A DNA stretch of 64,000 nt from Deinococcus aquaticus (lineage in GTDB: Bacteria; Deinococcota; Deinococci; Deinococcales; Deinococcaceae), in contig NZ_CP115168.1 in NCBI RefSeq assembly GCF_028622095.1, positions 34,198-98,197 of the forward strand, in the 5' to 3' direction. Below are positions 1 to 7,657 of the stretch, piece by piece (position 1 is the stretch's first letter; every line of letters starts with the position of its first letter). A program made the position numbers and the translations under genes. Under the pieces are notes generated by a model. The model was not told the origin of the DNA, searched no databases, and saw only the letters and a program-made list of their open reading frames with translations.

Positions 1-277
1 TAGCCGCATCATACCGGTTTGGTCTATCTTTCCATCTACTACCACCCTCAAGCCCTCAAAGGAGGGAATTATATACCTCACATCTATATACACAGGCGTG
101 TTTTGATTGTCGCTTTCAATAGTAAATGCATAACGATACTGATATTGACCAATGTTTGTTGATACGATGTTTCGGGCTCTTCCATCCACGTCAAATCACC
201 ATCCAAAAAGCTTGATGATTTTTCCTATTCTTTGAATAGAGGAGTTAATATGATGAAGACCGAAGAATCTTCGCATG
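1..277 (-). pseudogene. possible low-GC hypothetical gene, incomplete and frameshifted
   Basis: On the minus strand an ATG at 277 opens a 26-codon frame starting MRRFFGLHHIN that stops near a T-rich stretch at about 195-205. Immediately after it, another frame stays open to the edge of the window and reads GRARNIVSTNIGQYQYRYAF. The two together could be one gene with a one-base frameshift that continues beyond the window. It follows the 207-aa gene in the same low-GC operon. No family is recognised, and the reading is tentative. Confidence 0.25.
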
Positions 278-361
278 AACGTGATCCAATTTTCCTATTA
301 ATAAAACTTGAATGGCAATAGCTCTGTTGATATTGTGCGACTCTTTAATATGCAATATAGT

Positions 362-985
362 TCATTGATTTGTCCTTTTTTCATCATACTCAAATGTGTT
401 AACTTTCTCTTGCTCTAATTCTGGCTTTGCCTGTTCATTTATATGTTCTCGCTCGTGCTTGATTTGAAATAGGTCAAGTTCATTGTTCACCAAACTTTCC
501 CTCTTCTGTTCGTCTAAAAGCGACGTAGATATGCTATTTGAAAACGGATCATTGACGAAGCCGCCAATTAAATTTGCAGCAAATGAATCATATGTGGGAT
601 TTCCGGTTAACCCTAGTGCCACATTTGTAGCCTCTCCTGCGCCTGACAAGGTAAGCCCTATTCCTTCAGATAAAGAAATATTTTCCCGTACACCATTGAC
701 ATAACCACGGACCTTTTCCATAAGACTGTCTGCCGCGATGGCTCGATCTAAGAAGACCCCCGTTGCTGTCTCAACGAAGATTTCTTGCATAGGTTTATCT
801 GTAAAAACAGTATCGAGTGAGCCTTTGGCGATCGAGCCATATACGGGATACATGCTAATAATTCCAGTTAGTGATTGATATACTTGTGTATCACCAATTG
901 AATGAACTGCCTCTACAAAATTTTTATTGAGGATGGGATTAGATTCATAGATAGATCTGCTTGGCAAATCTGAATCGTAATACAA
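362..985 (-). CDS. hypothetical protein, 207 aa, low-GC operon
   Basis: No family is recognised. The protein has a small-residue-rich middle (residues about 85-150, with GIGLTLSGAGEATNVALGL and a later NLIGGF) that could form weak membrane-associated helices. The C-terminus is charged and coiled-coil-like, rich in Glu, Lys and Gln. It starts 13 bp after the stop of the upstream 360-aa gene, so the two are probably cotranscribed. Base composition is much lower in GC than the rest of the window and codons are A/T-rich, which suggests recent acquisition from a different genome. It might be part of a toxin or phage-type cassette, but nothing in the sequence proves a function. Confidence 0.6.
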   Translation of the reverse strand: MYYDSDLPSRSIYESNPILNKNFVEAVHSIGDTQVYQSLTGIISMYPVYGSIAKGSLDTVFTDKPMQEIFVETATGVFLDRAIAADSLMEKVRGYVNGVRENISLSEGIGLTLSGAGEATNVALGLTGNPTYDSFAANLIGGFVNDPFSNSISTSLLDEQKRESLVNNELDLFQIKHEREHINEQAKPELEQEKVNTFEYDEKRTNQ

Positions 986-998
986 AGTATATCTCCCC

Positions 999-2081
999 CT
1001 AAACTACTATCCTAAGGAATAACTTAGCATGATTAACAGTTAGTCCAAACGAGTCGCTTCCGGCAAGATCAATACTTGTCCCCACATCTGATCCTGCGGG
1101 ATTATTGATTTCTAAAATCCAATTACCGAACGTGCCAGAATTCAATAGGTAAGGGTCACGTCGAAAATTGACACCATCTATAACGGTATCAATCCTATCT
1201 ATCATAATTTTTACTGGAATATCTCTTCCATAAAACTTCCTACTGGGGGCTGTCAGGGTTCCTTTGATATTTAAGAAACGGCCCTTTTGTAAATTCCTAT
1301 CACTTCCTGTTGCATCATCAAAAGAAGGTTTATGGACGGCCACGAGTGCATAATCCAAAACTCTACCGTTTAGGTCTGGATATGTAGAAGAAATATTAAA
1401 AGTAAATGTTATGACTTTACCTACAATCCTCTGCTCAGATAATATTGTAATAACCCGCTGTCTTTGGTGTTGGGTAATCTTTTTATATTCATATTTCAAT
1501 CTCTCTATATTTATTATGACTTCCTCAATAGAAATACTCTCATTTTTTATTTTTTCAATCATTTCTTTGGCGATATCGATTTTAAATATTTCGTATAATC
1601 CAGTTATTAGAGAAAGATAATAGCCTCTTAAAGATTCAGTTGATGATTCAAGTAAATCGCTTAGATTAACAATTCTGTCGTCGATATTAAGTGGTGTATT
1701 ATATTTGAAAAAGACTGCTCTAACGGATTCTAGATACTTGCTGATTAAGCCTGATCTTTCATTTATCGCTTGAAGAATTTCATCACTTTTTTCGTCCAGC
1801 CCGGCCTCGGTTATAATATCGTCATTCTTAATATTTTTCAACGCAATATCATAGTCAAGAATATATTTTATTCTTAAAATTTGTGTATCTATTAGCTCTT
1901 TTCTAGTAATGTAGCATTTGTTGCTGTACTCTGAGCAAATTGCAAACAATTCATCTATATCAAAAGGTAGTATTGAAGATGCTTCAAGTTTCCCAAAATA
2001 AAAAGGATCCGCAATTTCAGAAAGCGCGACAGAAGCTCCCTTGTCCTCGATTAGGCTATGAACTTGATCAGTCTTCAACAT
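999..2081 (-). CDS. hypothetical protein, 360 aa, low-GC operon
   Basis: The start MLKTDQVHSL has no detectable signal peptide. The N-terminal two thirds (residues about 1-215) is mainly helical and charged, with coiled-coil-like stretches such as KNIKNDDIITEAGLDEKSDE. The C-terminal third looks beta-rich, with alternating hydrophobic residues (VITFTFNISSTYPDLNGRVL) and repeated Asp/Asn-Gly turns. This pattern would fit a helical neck followed by a beta-sandwich domain, but I cannot assign a family. It lies between two other unknown low-GC genes with short spacings, so a shared operon and role are likely. Confidence 0.6.
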   Translation of the reverse strand: MLKTDQVHSLIEDKGASVALSEIADPFYFGKLEASSILPFDIDELFAICSEYSNKCYITRKELIDTQILRIKYILDYDIALKNIKNDDIITEAGLDEKSDEILQAINERSGLISKYLESVRAVFFKYNTPLNIDDRIVNLSDLLESSTESLRGYYLSLITGLYEIFKIDIAKEMIEKIKNESISIEEVIINIERLKYEYKKITQHQRQRVITILSEQRIVGKVITFTFNISSTYPDLNGRVLDYALVAVHKPSFDDATGSDRNLQKGRFLNIKGTLTAPSRKFYGRDIPVKIMIDRIDTVIDGVNFRRDPYLLNSGTFGNWILEINNPAGSDVGTSIDLAGSDSFGLTVNHAKLFLRIVV

Positions 2082-2105
2082 ATAACTCCATTTAAAATCA
2101 TTAAA

Positions 2106-2468
2106 TTACACCCATGACTTAGAGTTGGAGATAGCACCTAAAATTATGATAATAATAAATGCCCATACTATAACTTTAACGTTGTTTCTCTGCCACCAAG
2201 TAGGAGGTTGCACAGGACTCCTATCACCTGATTCAACGTCCCACTTGGGTATACGATGCCAATTAGAAAAATAGCTTCCATACGCAGTTTTGTGTGCAGT
2301 AAAGATTATTTGAATTCCCGAAAGATCAGGATACAATATAAGCGTTTGAAATTGAACTAACATGTATTGAGATTCCTGAGTCTCGACTTCCAATGAGTAA
2401 AGATACCACCTATCCTCAATAATTCTGTATGTAAATTTTCGCGGGATACCAGTATATTCATCGTTCAA
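2106..2468 (-). CDS. hypothetical C-tail-anchored membrane protein, 120 aa
   Basis: This is the first gene of the low-GC minus-strand operon. The N-terminal 90 residues are soluble and rich in Tyr and Trp, with a probable small beta fold (RKFTYRIIEDRWYLYSLEVE). A single strongly hydrophobic segment, VKVIVWAFIIIIILGAI, sits at about residues 97-113, eight residues from the C-terminus. A tail anchor with the N-terminal domain in the cytoplasm is the simplest topology. The following gene starts 24 bp downstream. No family is recognised. The base composition shows it arrived together with its two partners. Confidence 0.6.
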   Translation of the reverse strand: MNDEYTGIPRKFTYRIIEDRWYLYSLEVETQESQYMLVQFQTLILYPDLSGIQIIFTAHKTAYGSYFSNWHRIPKWDVESGDRSPVQPPTWWQRNNVKVIVWAFIIIIILGAISNSKSWV

Positions 2469-2780
2469 GTCTTTGGCCCTCCCTTTTTAGAATGGGACAA
2501 AAATCGTGACATCTGATCACGGACGATGTTTTATTGATAACGGCACGACTTGGAGTTGGCGTGGTGATATGCGCTGAGTGCTGGATGGGGAGCGATCTCG
2601 CTCAGGCGATTCGAACCCACGCCGTTCTCAATAATTGATCAATTGTATTATATCACAATTCGGTAGTCGAGGTAGTTGGTTGGAACTATTGACCCGGAAT
2701 AGGGGTTGACCTGTAGGGCAAAAAATGCGAAAGGGACGGTGCTCAGTACCCGAACCTGGTAGGTCAAGCCGGTAAGGGAA
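2469..2780. promoter_or_regulatory. intergenic region with candidate promoter and operator of the low-GC operon
   Basis: About 310 bp with no convincing gene. On the minus strand a consensus-like TATAAT lies at 2647-2652, and a perfect 12-bp palindrome AATTGATCAATT at 2633-2644 is just downstream of it, placed like an operator overlapping the transcription start. No good -35 box is visible. This would serve the minus-strand operon that begins at 2468. It is an inference from position and motif only. Confidence 0.3.
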
Positions 2781-2838
2781 AAAGGCAAGGCTCTTCCTGG
2801 ATTCCAGGGAGCTGAGGGCGCTCTGATAAACTATCAGC

Positions 2839-3315
2839 ATGCTGAGCTTAATTCAGCTCCTGGACGACGAAAAATGCTTCAAAGTCGTGCGGGAACTCCG
2901 TTGGCCCGATGGCGTGGCTTGCCCGCACTGCCACGCACCATACGTGGTCAAGCAGGGCCGGGACGACACCCAGAGATTCAGGCAGCGATATCGCTGCCTG
3001 AATTGCCAGCGGAAGTTCGATGATCTGACGGGCACCGTCTTCGCTGGTCACCACCAGCCCTTGCGACAGTGGGTGGCGTGCTTGTATCTCATGGGTCTGA
3101 ATCTGAGTAACCGCCAGATCGCCCACGAACTCGGCCTGACCGAAGATGACGCCCAGGACATGACCCGCAGTCTCCGGCAGGGCGTGGTGGACGCGTCCAC
3201 CACGCCCACACTCGCAGGCACGGTCGAGATCGACGAGGTGTATCTCATCGCTGGTCATAAGGGCCAGAGTGATCTGGTGAAAAAAAATCCCGTCCTGGAC
3301 GTATATGGCGACTGA
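2839..3315 (+). CDS. IS1595-family transposase, N-terminal part
   Basis: The first 158 residues carry the family's N-terminal zinc ribbon: CPHC at about residues 29-32 and CLNC near 53-56. A helix-turn-helix-like segment (SNRQIAHELGLTEDDAQ) follows. The catalytic core begins with AGTVEIDEVYLIAGHKG, containing the first Asp. The frame stops at 3315 shortly after a run of eight A at about 3282-3289. The rest of the catalytic domain continues in the -1 frame, so the active protein would need ribosomal or transcriptional slippage. Otherwise the gene is broken. Confidence 0.8.
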   Translation: MLSLIQLLDDEKCFKVVRELRWPDGVACPHCHAPYVVKQGRDDTQRFRQRYRCLNCQRKFDDLTGTVFAGHHQPLRQWVACLYLMGLNLSNRQIAHELGLTEDDAQDMTRSLRQGVVDASTTPTLAGTVEIDEVYLIAGHKGQSDLVKKNPVLDVYGD

Positions 3316-3788
3316 AGGGTAAGCGAGGACGCGGCACCGCCGCATCCGACAAACCGCCGGTCTTGGGGATGATCGAGAGCGGTGGACAACTCGTTCTCCA
3401 CCTCTGTGACAACGTTCAGCAGCGGACCATACAGCCCCATATCCTGGACACCATTCAGGCAGGCAGTGTCGTCAACACCGATGAATACTCGATCTACGCC
3501 CGGGTGCCCGCCTGGGGCTACACACACGTCACCGTGAATCACGGAGACCGGGAATGGGCACGTGATGACGATGGCGACGGTACCAATGAAGTCCACGTCA
3601 ACACGATTGAAGGCGTGTGCAGCTTGCTCCGCTCGTGGCTGCGTCCTCATAGGGGCCTTTCGCAGCGCTGGTTGCCGCTCTACCTGGCCTTCTTTCAGGC
3701 TATGCACAACATCCGTCATCGCGGGTTTTCACTGTTGGAGCCAATGTTGAACCTACTTCTGACCTCAGCTCCCCGGAATCCAGGATGA
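3312..3788 (+). CDS. IS1595-family transposase, C-terminal part (-1 frame)
   Basis: Continues the transposase in the -1 frame: LKGKRGRGTAASDKPPVLGM, then NTDEYSIYARV, the second catalytic Asp region, and HVNTIEGVCSLLRSWLRPHRG, which has the typical N-x-E motif of ISXO2-like enzymes. The frame has no good start codon of its own until a TTG at 3363, which would leave out conserved residues. It is therefore best read as the second half of a frameshifted transposase. The stop is inside the right inverted repeat. Confidence 0.75.
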   Translation: MKGKRGRGTAASDKPPVLGMIESGGQLVLHLCDNVQQRTIQPHILDTIQAGSVVNTDEYSIYARVPAWGYTHVTVNHGDREWARDDDGDGTNEVHVNTIEGVCSLLRSWLRPHRGLSQRWLPLYLAFFQAMHNIRHRGFSLLEPMLNLLLTSAPRNPG

Positions 3789-3814
3789 GCCTTCCCTATT
3801 TGTCTAGGCATTAC

Positions 3815-4256
3815 GCACGGTAGATCGGGGCCGTTTCTCTGAAAAACCCCGTCCCACACGTAAAACGACATGCGGCGCAGCGCCGACCACTTCAGGTGCA
3901 AAGCACGGTAGGTCAGGGCCGTTTTTCTGAAAAATGCTGTCACACACGCAAAATGATATGCAGCGCGGCACCGACCGCTTCAGGCGCGAGGCACGGTAGA
4001 TCAGGGCCGTTTCTCTGAAAAACCCCGTCCCACACGTAAAATGACATGCAAAGCAGCGCCGACCAATTCAGGCGCAAGGCACGGTAGATCAGGGCCGTTT
4101 TTGGTGTGCGAGGAGCGTGTCAAGTGGGTAGCTAGACAGCAACACAGGCACGGTAGATCAGGGCCGTTTTCCTTAACAACGTCGTCCCACACGCAAAGTG
4201 CTATGCAGGACTCCACCAAACAGTTCAGGTGCGAGGCACGGTAGATGAGGGCCGTT
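3815..4256. repeat. tandem array of six units with 88-bp period
   Basis: The core GCACGGTAGATCAGGGCCGT starts at 3815, 3903, 3991, 4079, 4148 and 4236 with one or two substitutions per copy. Spacings are 88, 88, 88, 69 and 88 bp. Within the 88-bp units the next bases (TTTCTCTGAAAAACCCCGTC, then ACACG.AAAATGACATGC and CTTCAGGCGC) are also similar. The fourth unit has an unrelated 50-bp middle and is shorter. No open frame explains the constraint. It could be a non-coding RNA array, protein-binding iterons or a decayed repeat element. Confidence 0.8.
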
Positions 4257-4347
4257 TCTCGGTTGCTGGCGCGTTCTGGCGTCATCTGCTTGAGGTGCGC
4301 GTTGTTCTGGGATGATCGTCAGGGATTCGGATTCGTGGGTGCCGGGG

Positions 4348-4881
4348 TCAGTGTGCTTCGTGTTCGGCGATCCACTGGAGGGTGAAGTCGCGGATGGTGA
4401 CGGTGGCGGCCCGGAGGCTGGCCTGGCCATCGGGGTTTGTCATCTCCATTGCGACGCCTCCGAGGATGCGGGTGTACTTGTTGCCCGTGGGTCTGTGGAT
4501 CGCGTAGCCCGCGAGTTGCATGCGGAGGAGGGCCTCGTAGAGGTTCGTTGCGTCAAGGCGGCTGTCGGGATTGATGGCCCGGATGCGGGTCTGGAATTCT
4601 TCGGTGGTGAGGCGGACCGTTCTGGAGGAGGAGTCCTCCAGGGGTTCCGCTTCGAGGAGCACCTGCATGAGGGCGGCGTCGTCACCGTTGGGGACGTGGA
4701 AGGGGGCGCTGAGGATGGTGATGATCTGCGGTTCGCCCCGCCAGTTGCGGCGGTAGTAGATGGCGGAGCGCATGGGGGTCTCGGGGAGGGGAGGGGCGAA
4801 CAGGCCGTGGAGCAGCAGGGGCCCGCCGAGTTCAGCTTCGAGTTCAGCCTGGGTGGGGATGTAGGTGGGCAGGTTCAGCAT
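4348..4881 (-). CDS. hypothetical protein, 177 aa
   Basis: The protein begins MLNLPTYIPTQAELEAELGG and has no signal peptide or membrane segment. A mixed alpha/beta N-terminal half is followed by a helical segment (TEEFQTRIRAINPDSRLDA and NLYEALLRMQLAGY) that could form a winged-helix-like fold, then a short strand-rich tail. It is divergent from the HTH gene at 5027, with a 145-bp shared control region. A link to plasmid replication or regulation is possible but cannot be shown. Codon use is typical of the high-GC host. Confidence 0.55.
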   Translation of the reverse strand: MLNLPTYIPTQAELEAELGGPLLLHGLFAPPLPETPMRSAIYYRRNWRGEPQIITILSAPFHVPNGDDAALMQVLLEAEPLEDSSSRTVRLTTEEFQTRIRAINPDSRLDATNLYEALLRMQLAGYAIHRPTGNKYTRILGGVAMEMTNPDGQASLRAATVTIRDFTLQWIAEHEAH

Positions 4882-4967
4882 GGGTGTGTGGACCTCGGGG
4901 TTGGAGTGCCTGGGGCATCGGGGAAGGTGCCGTGGGTTGACCGTCAGTGTGCATCTATTTCTGGTAT

Positions 4968-4997
4968 TTGATTACCATTGACGATCTTCACTGTATA
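4968..4997 (+). promoter_or_regulatory. candidate promoter for the HTH gene at 5027
   Basis: TTGATT at 4968-4973 and TGTATA at 4992-4997 are separated by 18 bp. They lie about 30 bp upstream of the ATG at 5027, in an AT-rich patch of the intergenic region shared with the divergent gene at 4881. The assignment rests on motif match and spacing only. Confidence 0.35.
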
Positions 4998-5026
4998 AAA
5001 CCACCAGCGGGGCCGACTGTGAGGGG

Positions 5027-5299
5027 ATGCCGAAGACGAACCGGTCCCCCAGTCCCCTGCGCGCGGTGTTCGGGGCGAATCTGCGGGCCGTGCGGAAGGA
5101 CCGTGGGCTTTCGATTTTCGACGTGGCGTTCCAGAGCAAGATCGACTGGTCGTACATCTCGCAGATTGAGCGGGGCCAGCGGAATGTGGGGATCGACATG
5201 CTGGACGCACTGGCACAGGCAGTGGGGGTGCCGCTGATTGAATTGCTGGCTCAACCAGCGGCCCAGGACCTTCCGGAGGAACCCCCCGCAGAAGAGTGA
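5027..5299 (+). CDS. XRE-family helix-turn-helix regulator, 90 aa
   Basis: The single domain runs from about residue 10 to 75. It has the classical Cro/CI layout FGANLRAVRKDRGLSIFDVA, then KIDWSYISQIERGQRNVGID and LDALAQAVGVPLIELL. The recognition helix WSYISQIERGQ is intact. The C-terminus is short, acidic and Pro-rich. A GAGGGG ribosome-binding site precedes the ATG. Such small stand-alone regulators usually repress their own or the divergent gene, so the neighbour at 4881 is the likely target. This last point is inference. Confidence 0.85.
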   Translation: MPKTNRSPSPLRAVFGANLRAVRKDRGLSIFDVAFQSKIDWSYISQIERGQRNVGIDMLDALAQAVGVPLIELLAQPAAQDLPEEPPAEE

Positions 5300-5483
5300 G
5301 CTCCATGGCCCTGGTGCATGGGACCGGCGCGTCCTGTCCGCAGGGGAACGAGGCCGAGGACCTGAGGGTTCCAGTCAAGGTCGGCCAGTGGCGGGAAAGA
5401 GCACAGGGCCCTGTCGTCCTGCACTTGCTGCGGACGCGGCACTTGCCGGTCCGGACGCCGCGGCGCACCGGTACAGTGCGGGT

Positions 5484-5957
5484 ATGCGTGTTCCCCTGCT
5501 GTGTCTGTTGCTGCTCGCTCCTGTTTCCCTGACTGCCTGTAACTGCGGTGATTCGGGGCTGTGCCGCTCCGCCCCGAGCGAAGGCAACGCGACCGGGTAC
5601 GCCCCGACGGCGCGGTACGCGCCGGGAACGGAAACCCGCGTGAAACTGGAAGTGGCCCTGATCGGCCTGAACGACTCGGAGTCACTGTCGATGGGAACAG
5701 GGAATGCGGAGGCGCGCTTGGCCGGTCCGGACGTCCTGGCCCTGTTCGACAGCGGGCGGGTCAAGGTGACCTGGGACGGGGTGCCGTTCAAGAAGGACAA
5801 CGCATATGTGACCGTGAAGGTCGCTCCGGATGCCCGCCCCACGGGACCCGAACTGGCTGACGGCCACTCGACCACCATGCAGACCTACATGTACAAGACG
5901 GCCCGCACCACCCAGAGTGCCGGGAGCGTCACGCTCCGCATCCTGGTCGGGCCCTGA
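5484..5957 (+). CDS. predicted lipoprotein, 157 aa, copy 1 of a tandem duplication
   Basis: The N-terminus MRVPLLCLLLLAPVSLTAC is a lipoprotein signal peptide with lipobox LTAC, so Cys19 would be lipidated and the protein exported to the envelope. The mature part is about 138 residues, beta-rich, with two more early cysteines (NCGDSGLC) and no known domain. The frame is open upstream, but the ATG at 5484 is chosen because it gives the exact start of the second copy at 6017. The two copies are almost identical (about nine tenths of residues), which indicates a recent duplication. Confidence 0.75.
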   Translation: MRVPLLCLLLLAPVSLTACNCGDSGLCRSAPSEGNATGYAPTARYAPGTETRVKLEVALIGLNDSESLSMGTGNAEARLAGPDVLALFDSGRVKVTWDGVPFKKDNAYVTVKVAPDARPTGPELADGHSTTMQTYMYKTARTTQSAGSVTLRILVGP

Positions 5958-6016
5958 AGTGGTCTGTCCGGTCAATGTCGCTCGTCCTGATCCGCTGGGC
6001 TGATTAAAGTGCGGAC

Positions 6017-6490
6017 ATGCGTGTTCCCCTGCTGTGTCTGTTGCTGCTCGCCCCTGCTTCCCTGACCGCGTGTAACTGCGGTGATTCGGGGCTGTGCCGC
6101 TCCGCCCCGAGTGAAGGCAACGCGACCGGCTATGCCCCGACGGCGCGGTACGCGCCGGGAACGGAAACCCGCGTGAAACTGGAAGTGGCCCTGATCAGCC
6201 TGAACGACTCGGAATCCCTCTCGATGGGAACGGGGAGTGCGGAGGCGCGCCTGGCCGGTCCGGATGTCCTGGCCCTGTTCGATGGTGGGCGGGTCAAGGT
6301 GACCTGGGATGGGGTGCCGTTCAAGAAGGACAACGCGTACGTGACCGTGAAGGTCGCCCCGGACGCCCGCCCCACGGGTACGCAGCTGGACCAGAGTTAC
6401 TCGACGACCATGCAGACGTACATGTACAAGACGGCCCGCACCACCCAGAGTGCCGGGAGCGTCACGATGGGCATTCTCGTCGCACCCTGA
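6017..6490 (+). CDS. predicted lipoprotein, 157 aa, copy 2 of a tandem duplication
   Basis: Same length and layout as the gene 60 bp upstream, with lipobox LTAC at residues 16-19 and the same NCGDSGLC motif after it. Differences cluster near the C-terminus (residues about 125-135, TGTQLDQSYSTT in place of TGPELADGHSTT) and at the last residues. Both copies remain open and keep export signals, so both may be functional. The function is unknown; family membership beyond this pair is not recognised. Confidence 0.75.
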   Translation: MRVPLLCLLLLAPASLTACNCGDSGLCRSAPSEGNATGYAPTARYAPGTETRVKLEVALISLNDSESLSMGTGSAEARLAGPDVLALFDGGRVKVTWDGVPFKKDNAYVTVKVAPDARPTGTQLDQSYSTTMQTYMYKTARTTQSAGSVTMGILVAP

Positions 6491-6671
6491 CCGGGATTCC
6501 CCAGAGGGAAGGGTGACCTCCGCGCTGCGGGTGGGGGCCGGTTGGTGCGGCCCGTTCCCACCCGGTTGTCCTGCCGGGCGCTGTGTCTGGGGTCCAGCGG
6601 AGTGCGGTCTTCCGTGAACCTGTTGTCTTCCGACCCGCCTGGCTCGGATGGTGGCCGGTTCGGCCCGCTGT

Positions 6672-6902
6672 TCAATCGGGGGTCGGGTCAGTCCGGTGGG
6701 GTGGGACCGGTTGAGGTTCGACCGTGAGCTGGAGGTGGAAGTGGTTGAAGATGGTCTCCCAGATGGGGGGGATCTTGCCGCGTTCCCGCAGCGCGCGGCT
6801 GAGTTCCTGTGGGGCGAGGCCCATCTGGCGGGCGATGTCAGCCTGACTGAGGCCGGTCTGGCGGATGCGCTCGCGTATGAGGTGCCTGATCTCGTCCGTC
6901 AC
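6672..6902 (-). CDS. small HTH-domain protein, 76 aa
   Basis: Residues 5-55 form a compact XRE-type helix-turn-helix: RERIRQTGLSQADIARQMG and LAPQELSRALRERGKIP. A GTG start at 6902 is used. The tail (PVPPHRTDPTPD) is Pro-rich and disordered. It is transcribed away from the large palindrome at 6956-6993, which lies about 55 bp upstream and could be its operator. No partner domain is present, so it is probably a transcriptional regulator. Confidence 0.7.
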   Translation of the reverse strand: MTDEIRHLIRERIRQTGLSQADIARQMGLAPQELSRALRERGKIPPIWETIFNHFHLQLTVEPQPVPPHRTDPTPD

Positions 6903-6955
6903 GCGGTCATGCTAGATGAAAACGGGGACTGCCCCACAGCAGCCCCAGATCAATA

Positions 6956-6993
6956 TAGGCCGAAACGGTTGACGCGTCAACCGTTTCGGCCTA
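6956..6993. repeat. 38-bp perfect palindrome
   Basis: Arms 6956-6974 and 6975-6993 (each 19 bp, left arm TAGGCCGAAACGGTTGACG) are exact inverted repeats with no loop. It contains the stop codon of the secreted-protein gene at 6977 and lies upstream of the HTH gene at 6902. No T-run follows on the minus strand, so a simple intrinsic terminator is not certain. An operator or recombination site is possible. Confidence 0.7.
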
Positions 6994-7657
6994 CGGTGTG
7001 TGACCCATACCGGGCCGGGAACGCGGCTTTCCGGGTGAACGACATCCGGTTCACTTTCAGGTCCAGCACCATCCGCTCCCACAGCACCGGCCGGCTCGAC
7101 TTGACGAAGAGTTCCAGCTTCTCCTTCGCCGGGGGGAACCGTACGGGCCGGAACGTTCCCTCGAACAGCAGGGGACGCAGTGGCCCCCCGTCCACGCGGA
7201 TCGCCATGACCGCGTCCGGTGGGAGGAAGCGGCCGGTGAAGGACCCCGTCACCTGCACGTCCGTGTTCATCAGGCCTTCGGGCAGACTGATCCGGATCTT
7301 CGCGGCTTCCACGTACCCGGGTTTGCCGCCACTCTGACCGACCCCCACGACGGTCAGCGGCCAGCTGAGTCCGGAGCCCAGTCGATCGACCAGGGTCTTG
7401 AGCTGAGCCGCCTGAAACGCGTACCCGGTCTGATCGCCGGTGACTTTCACGCCGCACACTTCTCTGGCGAACGGCCGGGTCAGGTTGTACAGCTCCTGGG
7501 AGAACGTCTGCGTGGGGTTGGGGAAAGCTTCCACACTGCGGTACGTCATGTATCCGGCCGTGTCGAGGCGGAGCGTGGCGCAGTCAGCCGGGGCCGCCGC
7601 GTGTGCTGCTGGCAGCAGGCCGCCCAGCAGCAGAGACCAGGTTGCCGCCCGGCTCAC
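6977..7657 (-). CDS. secreted protein of unknown function, 226 aa
   Basis: A Sec signal peptide occupies residues 1-21 (ATWSLLLGGLLPAAHAAA with an AHA-A cleavage site). The mature domain has two cysteines, at about 26 and 68 (APADCATL, REVCGVKV), that could pair. Its beta-rich sequence includes PLRPLLFEGTFRPVRFPPA. No family is recognised. The GTG start at 7657 overlaps the stop of the upstream 111-aa gene, so the two are translationally coupled. The stop is inside the 38-bp palindrome. Confidence 0.65.
   Translation of the reverse strand: MSRAATWSLLLGGLLPAAHAAAPADCATLRLDTAGYMTYRSVEAFPNPTQTFSQELYNLTRPFAREVCGVKVTGDQTGYAFQAAQLKTLVDRLGSGLSWPLTVVGVGQSGGKPGYVEAAKIRISLPEGLMNTDVQVTGSFTGRFLPPDAVMAIRVDGGPLRPLLFEGTFRPVRFPPAKEKLELFVKSSRPVLWERMVLDLKVNRMSFTRKAAFPARYGSHTVGRNG

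Larger units (their letters stand above)
2780..3800 (+). mobile_element. IS1595-family insertion sequence
   Basis: The element is bounded by long imperfect terminal inverted repeats. Positions 2789-2816 match the reverse complement of 3764-3791 at 26 of 28 bases, and weaker similarity continues outward on both sides for about 10 bp. Between them lies a zinc-ribbon and DDE transposase of the IS1595/ISXO2 type in two overlapping frames. The exact outer ends and target duplication are not clear, so the limits are approximate. Confidence 0.8.

Noticed and set aside
2596..2640. tRNA-like T-loop (GGGTTCGAATC on the minus strand)
   Set aside because: No 5-bp T-stem, acceptor stem or anticodon arm can be folded around it. 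At most it is a relict of an attachment site.
4312..4971. 219-aa plus-strand open frame
   Set aside because: Opposite strand of the better-supported 177-aa gene; Gly/Val/Glu-rich shadow composition.
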